A DNA stretch of 64,000 nt from Gemmobacter lanyuensis (GTDB taxonomy: Bacteria; Pseudomonadota; Alphaproteobacteria; Rhodobacterales; Rhodobacteraceae): NCBI RefSeq assembly GCF_014652355.1, contig NZ_BMYQ01000001.1, forward strand, positions 742,180 to 806,179, in the 5' to 3' direction. A program made the translations under genes and the position numbers. Below, piece after piece: positions 8,580 through 19,246 of this stretch; the first letter of the stretch is position 1; every line of letters begins with the position of its first letter. The notes under the pieces were generated by a model, which was not told the origin of the DNA, did no database searches, and saw only the letters and a program-made list of their open reading frames with translations.

Positions 8580-10178
8580 ATGCTCGACAATCGCCCCACC
8601 CTCCCGCCTGAAATCGCCCGCCGTCGGACCTTCGCGATCATCGCGCACCCCGACGCCGGCAAGACCACGCTGACCGAAAAGTTCCTCCTGTTCGGGGGCG
8701 CCATCCAGATGGCCGGTCAGGTGCGTGCCAAGGGCGAGGCCCGCAGAACGCGGTCGGACTTCATCAAGATGGAGCAGGAGCGCGGGATTTCGGTCTCGGC
8801 CTCGGCCATGTCCTTTGATTTCCGCGAATACCGCTTCAATCTGGTGGATACGCCCGGCCACAGCGACTTTTCCGAAGATACCTACCGCACGCTGACGGCG
8901 GTGGATGCGGCGGTCATGGTGATCGACGGCGCCAAGGGTGTGGAAAGCCAGACCCGCAAGCTGTTCGAAGTGTGCCGTCTGCGCGACCTGCCCATCCTGA
9001 CCTTCTGTAACAAGATGGACCGCGAGGCCCGTGACACCTTTGAAATCATTGACGAGATTCAGGAAAACCTCGCCATTGACGTGTCGCCCGCCAGCTGGCC
9101 CATCGGGTCTGGGCGCGATTTTCTGGGGTGCTATGACATCCTGAACGACCGGCTGGAACTAATGGACCGCGCCGACCGCAACCGCGTGGCCGAAACCATC
9201 CAGATCAACGGGCTGGATGATCCGAAACTGGCCGAACATGTCCCCGCGGACATGCTGGCCAAGCTGCGCGAAGAGCTGGAGATGGCGCGCGAACTGCTGC
9301 CCGCCTTCGACCGCGCGGCGCTGCTGAACGGATCGATGACGCCGATCTGGTTCGGTTCGGCCATCAACTCGTTCGGGGTCAAGGAACTGATGGACGGGAT
9401 CGGCAAATTCGGCCCCGAACCGCAGCCGCAACCCGCCGCCGACCGCAAGGTCGCGCCCGAGGAACGGCCGGTGACGGGCTTCGTCTTCAAGGTGCAAGCC
9501 AATATGGACCCCAAGCACCGCGACCGTGTGGCCTTTGTGCGGCTTGCCTCCGGGCATTTTGAGCGCGGGATGAAGCTCACGCATGTGCGGTCGGGCAAGC
9601 CGATGGCCGTGTCGAACCCGGTTCTCTTCCTTGCCGCCGACCGCGAACTGGCGGAAGAGGCTTGGGCCGGCGATATTATCGGCATTCCGAACCATGGCCA
9701 GCTGCGGATCGGCGACGCCCTGACCGAGGGCGAAAAGCTGCGCTTCACCGGCATCCCCTCTTTCGCGCCGGAACTGCTGCAGGGTGTGCGCGCGGGCGAT
9801 CCCATGAAGGCCAAGCATCTGGAAAAGGCGCTGATGCAATTTGCCGAGGAAGGCGCGGCCAAGGTCTTCAAGCCGATGATCGGGTCGGGCTTCATCGTTG
9901 GTGTGGTGGGTGCGCTGCAGTTTGACGTGCTGGCCAGCCGCATCGAGCAGGAATACGGCCTGCCCGTGCGGTTCGAACCCTCGCAATTCACCTCGGCCCG
10001 CTGGCTTTCGGGACCGAAGCTTGAAGTCGAGAAATTCATCAACATCAACAAGGGCCATATCGCCTATGACAATGACGGCGATACCGTTTACCTGACCCGT
10101 CTGCGCTGGGACATTGACCGCGTCGAACGCGACCACCCCGAGCTGAAGCTGACGGCGACCAAGGAAATGATGGTCTGA
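8580..10178 (+). CDS. prfC: Peptide chain release factor 3
   Basis: A 532-residue translational GTPase. G1 is HPDAGKTTL near residue 19, G2 GISVSAS, G3 DTPGHSDF, and G4 NKMD. It has the RF3-specific C-terminal domains ending in LKLTATKEMMV. RF3 recycles RF1/RF2 from the ribosome after peptide release. The length matches the family (about 529 aa). The ATG at 8580 is chosen because homologues begin shortly before the RRRTFAIIAHPDAGKTT block. It stands alone between the small secreted protein and a glycosyltransferase. Confidence 0.97.
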   Translation: MLDNRPTLPPEIARRRTFAIIAHPDAGKTTLTEKFLLFGGAIQMAGQVRAKGEARRTRSDFIKMEQERGISVSASAMSFDFREYRFNLVDTPGHSDFSEDTYRTLTAVDAAVMVIDGAKGVESQTRKLFEVCRLRDLPILTFCNKMDREARDTFEIIDEIQENLAIDVSPASWPIGSGRDFLGCYDILNDRLELMDRADRNRVAETIQINGLDDPKLAEHVPADMLAKLREELEMARELLPAFDRAALLNGSMTPIWFGSAINSFGVKELMDGIGKFGPEPQPQPAADRKVAPEERPVTGFVFKVQANMDPKHRDRVAFVRLASGHFERGMKLTHVRSGKPMAVSNPVLFLAADRELAEEAWAGDIIGIPNHGQLRIGDALTEGEKLRFTGIPSFAPELLQGVRAGDPMKAKHLEKALMQFAEEGAAKVFKPMIGSGFIVGVVGALQFDVLASRIEQEYGLPVRFEPSQFTSARWLSGPKLEVEKFININKGHIAYDNDGDTVYLTRLRWDIDRVERDHPELKLTATKEMMV

Positions 10179-10266
10179 CCCCGGTGGGGCGGCTTCTGTC
10201 GCCCTGCCCCTTGTCCTTGTCGGCAAAGCACGCAAGATTGCCTCGATGGTGAGTGTGGAGGTACGG

Positions 10267-11271
10267 ATGCCTGCCCTGCGGGCCTTCCTGGTCGGAACCG
10301 CCAAGAACGAGGGGCCCTTCCTGCTGGAATGGGTGGCCCATCATCTTGAGGTCGGCTTTACCGACATCGTGCTCTATCAAAATGATTCGGATGACCTGAC
10401 GCATGAAATGGCGTCGATCCTGCGCGATCTGGGGGTGATCCAATATTACATCAACCGCGCCCCGCGCGGCGGCCATCAGGTGCGCGCCTATACCCGTGCC
10501 GCCAACCTGCCGGAATATGCCGCGGCAGATTACGCCATGGCGCTCGATCTCGATGAATTCCTGATCATCAAGGTGGGCGACCACCGCCTGCCCGACCTGA
10601 TCGCCGCCGCCCCGCCCTTTGACCAGATGCAAGTGAACTGGCGTCTCTTCGGGTCCAGCGGCAAGCGCCAGCAGAGCTTCCGGCTCCAGATGGAACGCTT
10701 CGTGATGGCGGATTACCTGATGGCCGACAACGCCCATTTCAACGCCTTCAAGGCGTTGTTCCGCCCCGCGCGTTACAGTCGGCCGGGCGTGCATCAACCC
10801 AAATTGCGCGAAGACGCCCCCACGCAGGTCCGCGTGACCAACGGGTCGGGCCTGCCCCCGGACGCCTACCAGATCCGCAACTACAACACGACCGATCCGG
10901 GTGGGCAGCGTCTGGCACAGGTCAACCATTACATCGTCCGCGATCTGGATACCTTTGTCGTCAAGACGCGCCGTGGTTCCGCCCATCAGGACGACCGCGA
11001 GGTCGGCGTGAAATACTGGGCGGTCCGTAACAGAAACTATGTCGAGGATCTGACTGCCCATGCCCAGGTTCCGCGTGTTGCCGCGCGCATCGCGGCGCTG
11101 GATGATCTGTCGGGCGGCAGGCTCAAACGTTTGCGGCGCCAATCCATTGCGCTGCACAAGGAAAAATTCGTCATCCTGATGGATGATCCGGAAACGCGCA
11201 AATTGCGCCGCGATTGCCAGAAGTTCGACGGCCTCGTTCCCCTTGTCGGCAGCTTCCAGGATTACCTTTGA
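10267..11271 (+). CDS. GT2-like glycosyltransferase (Glyco_tranf_2_4 type)
   Basis: A 334-residue protein beginning FLVGTAKNEGPFLLEWVAHH, the typical N-terminus of Glyco_tranf_2_4 proteins. An acidic DLDEF motif at about residues 92-96 probably binds metal and nucleotide sugar. There is no signal peptide or membrane helix, so it is probably cytosolic or membrane-associated and acts on a surface glycan; donor and acceptor are unknown. The ATG at 10267 is favoured by GGAGGT just upstream over an in-frame ATG at 10246. No other glycan genes adjoin it. Confidence 0.85.
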   Translation: MPALRAFLVGTAKNEGPFLLEWVAHHLEVGFTDIVLYQNDSDDLTHEMASILRDLGVIQYYINRAPRGGHQVRAYTRAANLPEYAAADYAMALDLDEFLIIKVGDHRLPDLIAAAPPFDQMQVNWRLFGSSGKRQQSFRLQMERFVMADYLMADNAHFNAFKALFRPARYSRPGVHQPKLREDAPTQVRVTNGSGLPPDAYQIRNYNTTDPGGQRLAQVNHYIVRDLDTFVVKTRRGSAHQDDREVGVKYWAVRNRNYVEDLTAHAQVPRVAARIAALDDLSGGRLKRLRRQSIALHKEKFVILMDDPETRKLRRDCQKFDGLVPLVGSFQDYL

Positions 11272-11421
11272 CCCTGCCAGACTTGACGGCGACGCCATTT
11301 TGGGCTAACGCCGATGCAGGTTGCAGGGCCGAATTGCCCCATAGACCACGACGCCGGGGCGCCCGGAACATTGCGTCCCTTCAAGACCTCTGCGGGCCGA
11401 TCCCGCCGTGACAGGACGCTA

Positions 11422-12981
11422 ATGACCAAATTCTCCGATCTCGCGCTCGATCCGCGTGTACTCCAGGCCGTTTCCGAAGCCGGCTATGAAACGCCGACGC
11501 CGATCCAGGCACAGGCCATCCCCCATGCCCTGCAGGGCCGCGACGTTCTGGGCATCGCCCAGACCGGCACCGGCAAAACGGCGAGCTTTTCGCTCCCGAT
11601 GATCACCCTGCTGGGTCAGGGCCGCGCCCGCGCCCGGATGCCCCGCAGCCTCGTGCTGTGCCCCACGCGCGAACTGGCCGCGCAGGTGGCGGAAAACTTC
11701 GACACCTACGCCAAATACACCAAGCTGACGAAGGCTTTGCTTATCGGCGGTGTGGCCTTCGGCGAACAGGACAAGCTGATTGACCGCGGCGTTGACGTGC
11801 TGATCGCCACCCCCGGCCGCCTGCTCGACCATTTCGAACGTGGCAAGCTGCTGCTGACCGGCGTGCAGATCATGGTGGTGGACGAGGCCGACCGGATGCT
11901 CGACATGGGATTCATCCCCGATATCGAACGCATCTTCAGCCTGACGCCCTTCACCCGTCAGACCTTCTTCTTCTCGGCCACCATGGCACCCGAGATCGAG
12001 CGGATCACCAAGACCTTCCTCTCGAACCCCGCCAAGATCGAAGTGGCCCGCCAATCGACCACCTCGGAAACCATCGAACAGGCGCTGGTGCAGTTCACGC
12101 CCTCGCGCAAAGACCGCTCTTTCGCGGAAAAGCGCGCCGTGCTGCGCGCCCTGATCCGTGCCGAGGGTGAAAGCTGCACCAACGCCATCATCTTCTGCAA
12201 CCGCAAGATGGATGTGGATGTGGTGGCGAAGTCGCTGAAATCGCACGGTTTCAACGCAGCCCCGATTCACGGTGATCTGGATCAGTCGCAGCGGATGAAA
12301 ACGCTCGACGGGTTCCGCGATGGGTCGCTCCAGCTTCTCGTTGCCTCGGATGTGGCGGCGCGCGGGCTGGACATTCCTTCGGTCAGCCATGTGTTCAACT
12401 TCGACCTGCCCTCGCACCCCGAGGATTACGTCCACCGCATCGGCCGCACCGGCCGCGCCGGGCGCAAGGGCAAGGCTTTCTCGATTTCGACCCCGTCGGA
12501 TGAGAAATACCTGACCAATATCGAAAACCTCGTGAAGCAGGAAATTCCGCGCGGTTCGCTGCCCGCTGATTTCGCCCTGCCCGAGCCGCGGGAACGCAGC
12601 GACCGCCGCGATGATCGCCGGGACGACCGTGGCCCCAAAGGCCGTGGCCCGAAAACCCCGCGTGATGCCGCTGAAGCCCCGCGCGAGGAACGCCGCGAGG
12701 AGCGTCGCGAGGATCGCCGTCAGCCTGCCCCGGCCGCCGTCGCACCGGCTGTCCCGGTGCATCACCACGGCACCGCCGCCCATACCCATCACCACCGGGA
12801 AGAGCGTCGTGATGACCGCCGCAACGATCGCCGCAATGACCGCGATGACCGCGTCGTCGGCATGGGCGATCACGTGCCGGACTTTATCCTGCGGAGCTTC
12901 AAGCTGCCCGAGCGGGCCGTGACCGAAGATCCGGAACCGGCCCCAGAGCCGATGGTCCGCGAACAGGCCGACGCAGAATAA
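11422..12981 (+). CDS. rhlE: DEAD-box RNA helicase, RhlE-like
   Basis: A 519-residue helicase with a Q motif (TPTPIQAQAIP), Walker A AQTGTGKT (about 46-53), DEAD box (VVDEADRMLD), SAT motif, and C-terminal motifs ARGLD and HRIGRTGRAG. The last 130 residues or so are a charged tail of repeated Arg/Asp/Glu blocks (DRRDDRRDDRG, REERREERRED) with a His-rich patch, as in RhlE-type helicases that bind structured RNA. The start at 11422 has ACAGGA upstream; the longer in-frame start at 11314 gives an unconserved leader. A strong terminator follows at once. Expression in the cold or for ribosome assembly is a family-level guess. Confidence 0.93.
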   Translation: MTKFSDLALDPRVLQAVSEAGYETPTPIQAQAIPHALQGRDVLGIAQTGTGKTASFSLPMITLLGQGRARARMPRSLVLCPTRELAAQVAENFDTYAKYTKLTKALLIGGVAFGEQDKLIDRGVDVLIATPGRLLDHFERGKLLLTGVQIMVVDEADRMLDMGFIPDIERIFSLTPFTRQTFFFSATMAPEIERITKTFLSNPAKIEVARQSTTSETIEQALVQFTPSRKDRSFAEKRAVLRALIRAEGESCTNAIIFCNRKMDVDVVAKSLKSHGFNAAPIHGDLDQSQRMKTLDGFRDGSLQLLVASDVAARGLDIPSVSHVFNFDLPSHPEDYVHRIGRTGRAGRKGKAFSISTPSDEKYLTNIENLVKQEIPRGSLPADFALPEPRERSDRRDDRRDDRGPKGRGPKTPRDAAEAPREERREERREDRRQPAPAAVAPAVPVHHHGTAAHTHHHREERRDDRRNDRRNDRDDRVVGMGDHVPDFILRSFKLPERAVTEDPEPAPEPMVREQADAE

Positions 12982-12982
12982 G

Positions 12983-13011
12983 AAAAAGGGGCGCAAATTG
13001 CGCCCCTTTTT
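12983..13011. terminator. Bidirectional intrinsic terminator
   Basis: AAAAA-GGGGCGC-AAATT-GCGCCCC-TTTTT is a perfect 7-bp GC stem with A- and T-tracts on both sides. It lies 2 bp after the helicase stop and 31 bp from the end of rnj, so it ends both converging transcripts, including the long nuo-birA-coaX-rnj unit. Confidence 0.93.
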
Positions 13012-13041
13012 CATTGTTACTGCAGGCCTGCCAAGGCCGGG

Positions 13042-14718
13042 TCACTCCGTCGCAAGACGGCTGACCACGACCGTAACCTCGGGCTTTTTGCCAATCTCTT
13101 CGACCGCAACCTGACGGACGACACGGCGAATCGCCTCATCCATCTTGTCGTCGTCGCGCATCACCTTGGCGGGCGCTGTTTCCAGGAACTCGGTCAGCTC
13201 GGTCTCCATCAGATCGGCCAGCCCCTGCCCGCGCTTGCCCACCTCCGGCAGACCGGACAGCTCCACCCAGGCCTCGCCCAGCGGATCATCGTTTTCATCG
13301 AGGATTACGTTGACCATCGCGTGGCCATTCAGCGCCAGCCGGATACGGTCGCGCACGACCCCGTCCATCGCACCGATCAGCACCGAGCCATCCAGATAAA
13401 GCCGCCCGGTTTCGATATATTCGACCACCTCGGGGGCATCGCCGCTCAGATCGACCATCATGCCATTGGTGACGATCTCGCCGGGGATGCCGCGCTGTTC
13501 GCCCAGTTTCACATGCTCGCGCAGGTGGCGGTGTTCACCATGCATGGGGATCAGCATCTGGGGCTTCACGATCTCATGCATCTGCTCCAGATCGGGGCGG
13601 TTGGCATGGCCCGACACGTGGTAGCGGCCGCCGGTATCATCGACGACATCCACGCCCATTTCCGAAAACGAGTTCATGATCCGCAGCACGCCGCGTTCAT
13701 TGCCCGGAATGGTCTTCGAGGAAAAGAGGAAGGTATCGCCCTCTTTCAGCTCCAGCCCGAGGTATTTCCCCCGCGACAGCTGCGCCGTGGCCGCGCGCCG
13801 TTCGCCCTGGCTGCCGGTCACGATCAGCATCAGGTTCTGACGCGAGACTTCGGTGGCATGTTCCGACGGGATGATCGGCGGGAAATCGGTCAGAACGCCG
13901 GTTTCCTGCGCGACTTTCACCATGCGCTGCATCGCGCGGCCCAACAGACAGACCGACCGGCCCGCCGCGCGCCCGGCCTCGGCCAGCGTTTTCAGACGGG
14001 CCACGTTCGAGGCAAAAGTCGTCGCCACCACAAGCCCGCCAGCATTGGCAATCAGCCCGTGGATCGGATCGGCCAGCGTCGCCTCGGACCGGCCCGGCAG
14101 CGGCGAAAAGACGTTGGTCGAATCGCACATCAGCGCCTTGACCGGCGTCTCGGCGGCGATTTCGCGGAACAGCGCCTCATTCCAGCCTTCGCCCACGATG
14201 GGCGACGGGTCGAGCTTGAAGTCCCCCGAATGCAGGATGCGCCCCGCGGGCGTGTCGATGATCAGCGCGGCGCTTTCCGGGATGGAATGGGCCACCGGCA
14301 CGAATTGCACGCGGAAGGGCCCGGCCTCGACCACCGCTGGGCGCGCCTCGACAGTGTGGATCACATCCGTCGGCAGCCCCGCCTCGTCGAACTTGAGCCG
14401 CCCAATGGCCGCCGTAAAACGACGGGCATAGACGCGTTTCTTCAGCTTGGGCCACAGATGCCCCAACGCGCCGATATGGTCTTCATGCGCGTGCGTGATG
14501 AAGATCGCCTCGATCCGGTCAGCCCGCTCTTCCAGCCAGCTGACATCGGCCATGATGACATCCACACCCGGCGCCGTGTCCATATCGGGGAAAGTCACCC
14601 CCAGATCGACCACGATCAGACGTTCCCGATCCTCGGGGCCGTAGCCGTAGACATAGGTGTTCATCCCGATTTCGCCGGCGCCGCCAAGGGGCAGATAGAT
14701 CAGGCGGTTCGTGCTCAT
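13042..14718 (-). CDS. rnj: Ribonuclease J
   Basis: A 558-residue metallo-beta-lactamase/beta-CASP nuclease. The zinc motif HAHEDH is near residue 75, with further ligands in HSGDFKLD and in SGHANRPD. The beta-CASP region and C-terminal domain are both present. RNase J combines 5'-3' exonuclease and endonuclease activity and matures or degrades mRNA and rRNA. Its start overlaps the coaX stop by 4 bp (ATGA), so it is the last coupled gene of the long unit that begins at nuoA. The length is normal for the family. Confidence 0.95.
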   Translation of the reverse strand: MSTNRLIYLPLGGAGEIGMNTYVYGYGPEDRERLIVVDLGVTFPDMDTAPGVDVIMADVSWLEERADRIEAIFITHAHEDHIGALGHLWPKLKKRVYARRFTAAIGRLKFDEAGLPTDVIHTVEARPAVVEAGPFRVQFVPVAHSIPESAALIIDTPAGRILHSGDFKLDPSPIVGEGWNEALFREIAAETPVKALMCDSTNVFSPLPGRSEATLADPIHGLIANAGGLVVATTFASNVARLKTLAEAGRAAGRSVCLLGRAMQRMVKVAQETGVLTDFPPIIPSEHATEVSRQNLMLIVTGSQGERRAATAQLSRGKYLGLELKEGDTFLFSSKTIPGNERGVLRIMNSFSEMGVDVVDDTGGRYHVSGHANRPDLEQMHEIVKPQMLIPMHGEHRHLREHVKLGEQRGIPGEIVTNGMMVDLSGDAPEVVEYIETGRLYLDGSVLIGAMDGVVRDRIRLALNGHAMVNVILDENDDPLGEAWVELSGLPEVGKRGQGLADLMETELTEFLETAPAKVMRDDDKMDEAIRRVVRQVAVEEIGKKPEVTVVVSRLATE

Positions 14719-15497
14719 GCGGTTTCCAGTTCCTTGTTGTAGCGATGGATCAGCACCAGACCATGCATGGTCAGATCATCTTCCACCGAGTCAAATAGTT
14801 CTGTTCCCTGTTGGAACAACGGGGCCAGCCCCCCGGTGGCGATCACTTTCATCGGGCGCTCACGCTCGGCCCGGATCTGCCGCACGATGCCCTCGACAAG
14901 GCCGATATACCCCCAATACACGCCCGACTGCATACAAGCCACCGTATTCGTGCCAATCGCACTTGCGGGCCGGGTGACATCCACATGCGGCAGCGCAGCT
15001 GCCGCCATATGCAGCGCCTCAAGGCTGAGGTTGACGCCGGGCGCGATGACGCCGCCGATATAGGCCCCGTCGAGGTCCACCACGTCAAAGGTTGTCGCCG
15101 TGCCGAAATCCACCACCACCAGATCACCACCATGCCGGTCAAACCCCGCGACGGTGTTGACCAAACGGTCCGGCCCGACGGTGGTTCCCTGATCGACGCG
15201 GGGCGCCACGGGCAGCTCGCATCCGGGCTTGCCCACTACCAGCGGGCGACAATCGAAATAGCGGTTGCAGAGGATGCGGAGGTTAAAGACCACCCGCGGC
15301 ACCGTCGAAGAGATGATCGCCTCGGTGATCTGTGCCTCGGTCTTGGTGAGCATCATCAGCGAAGACAGCCAGACGAAATATTCATCCGCCGTTCGTTTGT
15401 GATCGGTCGCAATGCGCCAAGTGGCGGCAAAGCGGCTGCCATCCCAGATGGAAAACACGGTGTTGGTATTGCCGCAGTCGATGGCAAGAAGCATCAC
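14715..15497 (-). CDS. coaX: Type III pantothenate kinase
   Basis: A 260-residue ASKHA-fold kinase that phosphorylates pantothenate, the first step of CoA synthesis. It has the N-terminal phosphate motif AIDCGNTNTVF, the DQGTTVGPDRLVN motif and VVDFGTATTFD with the catalytic Asp. Type III enzymes need a monovalent cation and are not feedback-inhibited by CoA. It lies 9 bp after birA and overlaps rnj by 4 bp. The birA-coaX pairing puts two cofactor enzymes behind the nuo genes. Confidence 0.95.
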   Translation of the reverse strand: MMLLAIDCGNTNTVFSIWDGSRFAATWRIATDHKRTADEYFVWLSSLMMLTKTEAQITEAIISSTVPRVVFNLRILCNRYFDCRPLVVGKPGCELPVAPRVDQGTTVGPDRLVNTVAGFDRHGGDLVVVDFGTATTFDVVDLDGAYIGGVIAPGVNLSLEALHMAAAALPHVDVTRPASAIGTNTVACMQSGVYWGYIGLVEGIVRQIRAERERPMKVIATGGLAPLFQQGTELFDSVEDDLTMHGLVLIHRYNKELETA

Positions 15498-15506
15498 ACG
15501 CCCCTG

Positions 15507-16265
15507 TCAGAAAAAGACCTCGGCCGCCGGGATCGCCTCGCGCCGGCCGTCGATGTTCAGAACCAGCGCACCGGTTTCGTCGATGGTTTCAAAGATACCG
15601 TGCCGTTCGGTGGTGCCGGTGCGGGCGCGGATGCGTTCTCCCAGCCGTGCGGCCCGGTCAAGCCATGCGGCGCGCAGGGGGGCAAAACCCTCGGCCTGAA
15701 AGCGCGCCTCCCATGCAGCAAAAGCTGCGGCCAGATGCGTGAGGAAACGCTCAGGCGTGATACGCAGGCCGGTCTCACCCAGCAGACTGACGGGCGTCAC
15801 TGCCCCCGGTTCGACAAGCTCTGCCGGGGGCGCGCCGATCAGGTTGACGCCGATACCGATCACCAGATGGTTGATGCGCGCACCCGAGCCGACGCTTTCC
15901 AGCAGGATCCCCGCCAGCTTGCCGCCGTTCAGCAGCACGTCATTGGGCCATTTCAACGCGAAGGCCTGCGGCAGACCCGTCAGCCCGACACAAGCGTCAT
16001 GCAGCGCCAGCGCGGCCGCAAAGCTCCGCAACGCCACCTGATCGGGGGCACCTTCGGGCTTCATCACCAGCGATCCGTAGAAATTGCCCCGCGGGCTTTG
16101 CCAAGGGCGGCCACGGCGGCCACGACCGGCCGTCTGCTCCCCCGCAATGACCCACGCCGGACCTGTCAGGCCCGGCGCGAGGGATGCCGCATAGGCATTG
16201 GTGCTGTCGACCGAGGCAAGGGCGTGGCGGGCCACGCCCTCGGGCCAGAGCGGATCAGCGGACAA
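15507..16265 (-). CDS. birA: Biotin-[acetyl-CoA-carboxylase] ligase
   Basis: A 252-residue class I biotin protein ligase with no N-terminal DNA-binding domain, so it modifies biotin carboxyl carrier protein but probably does not repress biotin genes. Visible motifs are the adenylation loop [16 protein letters not shown] and KLAGILLE. The 5' end overlaps the end of nuoN by 11 bp, so it is translationally coupled to complex I genes; coaX follows after 9 bp. Confidence 0.94.
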   Translation of the reverse strand: MSADPLWPEGVARHALASVDSTNAYAASLAPGLTGPAWVIAGEQTAGRGRRGRPWQSPRGNFYGSLVMKPEGAPDQVALRSFAAALALHDACVGLTGLPQAFALKWPNDVLLNGGKLAGILLESVGSGARINHLVIGIGVNLIGAPPAELVEPGAVTPVSLLGETGLRITPERFLTHLAAAFAAWEARFQAEGFAPLRAAWLDRAARLGERIRARTGTTERHGIFETIDETGALVLNIDGRREAIPAAEVFF

Positions 16266-17694
16266 GAGCTTCCGCCGCGACCGCAGCCGCGCCTTCGATG
16301 CCGAACATCTGCACCGCCGCGCCTGCCGCCACGAAGGCGACCATGGCCACGAAGATCACCCATTGCACGGCCGCCATGCGGCTGACCACGCCCTCAGCCT
16401 CTTGGCCGAAGTACATGAAATAGACGATGCGGAGGTAGTAGAAGGCCCCGATCACCGACGCGACGACCCCGGCGATGGCAAGCCAGGTCAGACCCGCCTG
16501 CACCGCCGCCGTCAGCACCGCGTATTTCGCGAAGAAGCCCAGGAACGGCGGCACACCGGCCAGCGAGAACATCAGCACCAGCACGGCCATGGCCTTCAGC
16601 GGCTCTTTCCGCGACAGCTGGTTCAGCGCGGCAATGTCGGTGACCGGCTTGCCGTCACGCTCCAGCGACAGGATGAAGCCGAAGGACGCGATGTTCATGG
16701 CCACGTAAATCGCCATGTAGATCAGCATCGACTGCACACCGGCCGCCGTGCCCGACGCCAGACCAAGCAGGGCATAGCCCATATGCGCGATCGACGAATA
16801 GGCCATCAGGCGCTTGATGTCTTTCTGGCCAATCGCGGCAACGGCGCCCACGAACATCGAGAGCAGCGCCATCACGGCAACCACCTGCTGCCAATCCTTG
16901 ACCGCCGCGCCAAAGGCGTCATGCGCCAGACGGGCGAACAGCGCCATCGCCGCAACTTTGGGCGCCGTCGCGAAGAAGGCGGTCACCGGGGTGGGCGAGC
17001 CTTCGTAGACGTCCGGCGTCCACATGTGGAAGGGGGCGGCCGAAACCTTGAACGCCAGCGCCGACAGCATGAACACCAGACCGAACAGCAGACCCAGCGG
17101 CATACCATGGCCCAGCGTCGAGATGATGCCCGAGAACAGCGTGGTGCCCGCATAACCATAGGTCAGCGACGCCCCGTAGAGCAGCAGACCCGAAGACATC
17201 GACCCCAGCACGAAATACTTGAGACCGGCTTCGGTCGACTTGGCGCTGTCGCGACGGATCGAGGCGACCACGTAAAGCGCCAGCGACTGCAGCTCCAGCC
17301 CGACGTAAAGCGCCATCAGGTCGCCCGCCGAAACCATCATCATCATGCCGACCGTCGCCAGTGCCACGAGGATGGGGTATTCAAACCGCGCCAGACCGCG
17401 ACGGGCCATGTAGTCCTGGCTCATAACCAGCACGGCTGCAGCGGAAAGAAGCACGGTGACTTTCGCGAAACGGGCGAAGGGGTCATCGTTGAACATGCCG
17501 CCAAAGGCGGTCCGCGCGCCCTGCCCGTTCAGGCCGATCCAGACCGCCAGCGCCACGAGAACCGCAGCAGTGGCCCAGGTCAGGATGCCGGTGGCCTTGT
17601 CCTTCGAGGTGTAGACGCCGAAGAGCAGCGCCGCCATCGCATAGAGCGAAAGCACGACCTCGGGCAGGATGATGTTGAAATCGGTGCCGGTCAT
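16255..17694 (-). CDS. nuoN: NADH-quinone oxidoreductase subunit N
   Basis: A 479-residue polytopic inner-membrane subunit of complex I (ND2-like), one of three antiporter-type proton channels. It shows the proton-antiporter-type core [21 protein letters not shown] near residues 290-310, conserved Lys/Glu in membrane helices and about 14 hydrophobic segments. It lies 10 bp after nuoM and overlaps birA by 11 bp. It is the last nuo gene of the cluster. Confidence 0.96.
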   Translation of the reverse strand: MTGTDFNIILPEVVLSLYAMAALLFGVYTSKDKATGILTWATAAVLVALAVWIGLNGQGARTAFGGMFNDDPFARFAKVTVLLSAAAVLVMSQDYMARRGLARFEYPILVALATVGMMMMVSAGDLMALYVGLELQSLALYVVASIRRDSAKSTEAGLKYFVLGSMSSGLLLYGASLTYGYAGTTLFSGIISTLGHGMPLGLLFGLVFMLSALAFKVSAAPFHMWTPDVYEGSPTPVTAFFATAPKVAAMALFARLAHDAFGAAVKDWQQVVAVMALLSMFVGAVAAIGQKDIKRLMAYSSIAHMGYALLGLASGTAAGVQSMLIYMAIYVAMNIASFGFILSLERDGKPVTDIAALNQLSRKEPLKAMAVLVLMFSLAGVPPFLGFFAKYAVLTAAVQAGLTWLAIAGVVASVIGAFYYLRIVYFMYFGQEAEGVVSRMAAVQWVIFVAMVAFVAAGAAVQMFGIEGAAAVAAEALVR

Positions 17695-17704
17695 GTCTCA
17701 GCCC

Positions 17705-19246
17705 TCAGTGCGAAGCTGCTTCGGCCACGTCGGAAGACGCAGGCAGCGCAGCGTGATAGTCGGTAACCAGCGCCTCGACCGAGGGACCGATGATATCGGT
17801 CACCAGCGACGGGTAGACGCCGAGGAGAAGGGTCATCACCACGAGCGGCGCGAAGATCAGACGCTCGCGCAGGTCCATGTCGGTGATCGACTTCAGCGCC
17901 TCTTTCACCAGATCGCCAAAGACGACCCGACGGTAGAGGTAGAGCGCATAGGCCGCCGAGAAGATGACGCCCGAGGTCGCAACCGCGGCCACCCAGGTGT
18001 TCACTTGGAAGATGCCCATCAGCGTCAGGAATTCGCCGATGAACCCCGAGGTGCCCGGCAGGCCCACGTTCGCCATGGTGAAGAACATGAAGATCAGCGC
18101 ATAGGCCGGCATTCGGATGACCAGACCGCCATAGGCGTCGATCTCACGGGTATGCATACGGTCATAGATCACGCCGACGCAGAGGAAGAGCGCGCCCGAG
18201 ATGAAGCCGTGCGACAGCATCTGGAAGATTGCGCCGTCAATGCCCTGCTGGTTCACCGCGAAGATGCCCATGGTGACATAGCCCATATGGGCCACCGACG
18301 AATAGGCGATCAGCTTCTTCATGTCGGCCTGCGCCATGGCGACCAGCGAAGTATAGACGATGGCAATCGCCGACATCCACAGCACGAGGTCAGACATGAC
18401 ATCCGCCCCCACCGGGAACATCGGCAGCGAGAAGCGCAGGAACCCGTAGCCGCCCATCTTCAGCAGGATCGCAGCCAGCACGACCGAACCGGCCGTCGGC
18501 GCCTGCACGTGGGCATCGGGCAGCCAGGTATGCACCGGCCACATCGGCATCTTCACCGCGAAGCTGGCGAAGAAGGCAAGGAACAGCAGCGTCTGCAGAC
18601 CACCCATAATGTGGAACCCGCCGAGCGACAGCGTTTCCGACGCAAAGGTGTGGTCCATCAGGGTGACGATATCGGTGGTGCCCGCATCGACATACATCAG
18701 GATCATTGCCACCAGCATCAGCACCGAGCCGAGGAAGGTGTAGAGGAAGAACTTGAACGAGGCGTAGATGCGATCCTTGCCGCCCCAAATCCCGATGATC
18801 AGGAACATGGGGATCAGGCCCGCTTCGAAGAACACATAGAACAGCACCAGATCCAGCGCGCAGAACACGCCGAGCATCAGCGTTTCCAGCAGCAGGAAGG
18901 CAATCATGTATTCCTTGACGCGATGCTCCACGCTCCAGCAGGCGGCGATGGTGACCGGCATGAGGAAGGTGGTCAGCATCACGAACAGCACGGAAATGCC
19001 GTCGACGCCCATCTTGTAGCGCAGGCCCATGATCCAGGCATGGTCCTCGACGAACTGCATGCCGGTATTGGCCGGGTCGAACCCAGACAACACGAAAAGA
19101 GACACCAGGAACGTGAAGCCCGTGGCAAACAGCGCGACCCATTTGGCGTTGCGCTGCGCCGCTGCATCATCGCCCCGGAGGAACAGCGCGAGGATCGCGG
19201 CTGCGACCGCCGGGATGAAGGTGATGATGGAAAGGAGGTTTTCCAT
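17705..19246 (-). CDS. nuoM: NADH-quinone oxidoreductase subunit M
   Basis: A 513-residue polytopic subunit (ND4-like), the second antiporter-type proton channel of complex I. The antiporter core [21 protein letters not shown] lies near residues 298-318, and [17 protein letters not shown] lies at about 235-251. Its ATG overlaps the nuoL stop (TAATG), so the two are coupled. The length equals the usual 500-515 residues. Confidence 0.97.
   Translation of the reverse strand: MENLLSIITFIPAVAAAILALFLRGDDAAAQRNAKWVALFATGFTFLVSLFVLSGFDPANTGMQFVEDHAWIMGLRYKMGVDGISVLFVMLTTFLMPVTIAACWSVEHRVKEYMIAFLLLETLMLGVFCALDLVLFYVFFEAGLIPMFLIIGIWGGKDRIYASFKFFLYTFLGSVLMLVAMILMYVDAGTTDIVTLMDHTFASETLSLGGFHIMGGLQTLLFLAFFASFAVKMPMWPVHTWLPDAHVQAPTAGSVVLAAILLKMGGYGFLRFSLPMFPVGADVMSDLVLWMSAIAIVYTSLVAMAQADMKKLIAYSSVAHMGYVTMGIFAVNQQGIDGAIFQMLSHGFISGALFLCVGVIYDRMHTREIDAYGGLVIRMPAYALIFMFFTMANVGLPGTSGFIGEFLTLMGIFQVNTWVAAVATSGVIFSAAYALYLYRRVVFGDLVKEALKSITDMDLRERLIFAPLVVMTLLLGVYPSLVTDIIGPSVEALVTDYHAALPASSDVAEAASH

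Noticed and set aside
10180-10213. GGTGGGGCGG...CGCCCTGCCCC after prfC as a terminator
   Set aside because: The stem has mismatches and only TT follows; too weak to list.
12580-12860. Repetitive Arg/Asp/His tail of the helicase as a frameshift or assembly error
   Set aside because: The frame stays open, the codons are normal, and charged repetitive tails are usual in RhlE-type helicases.
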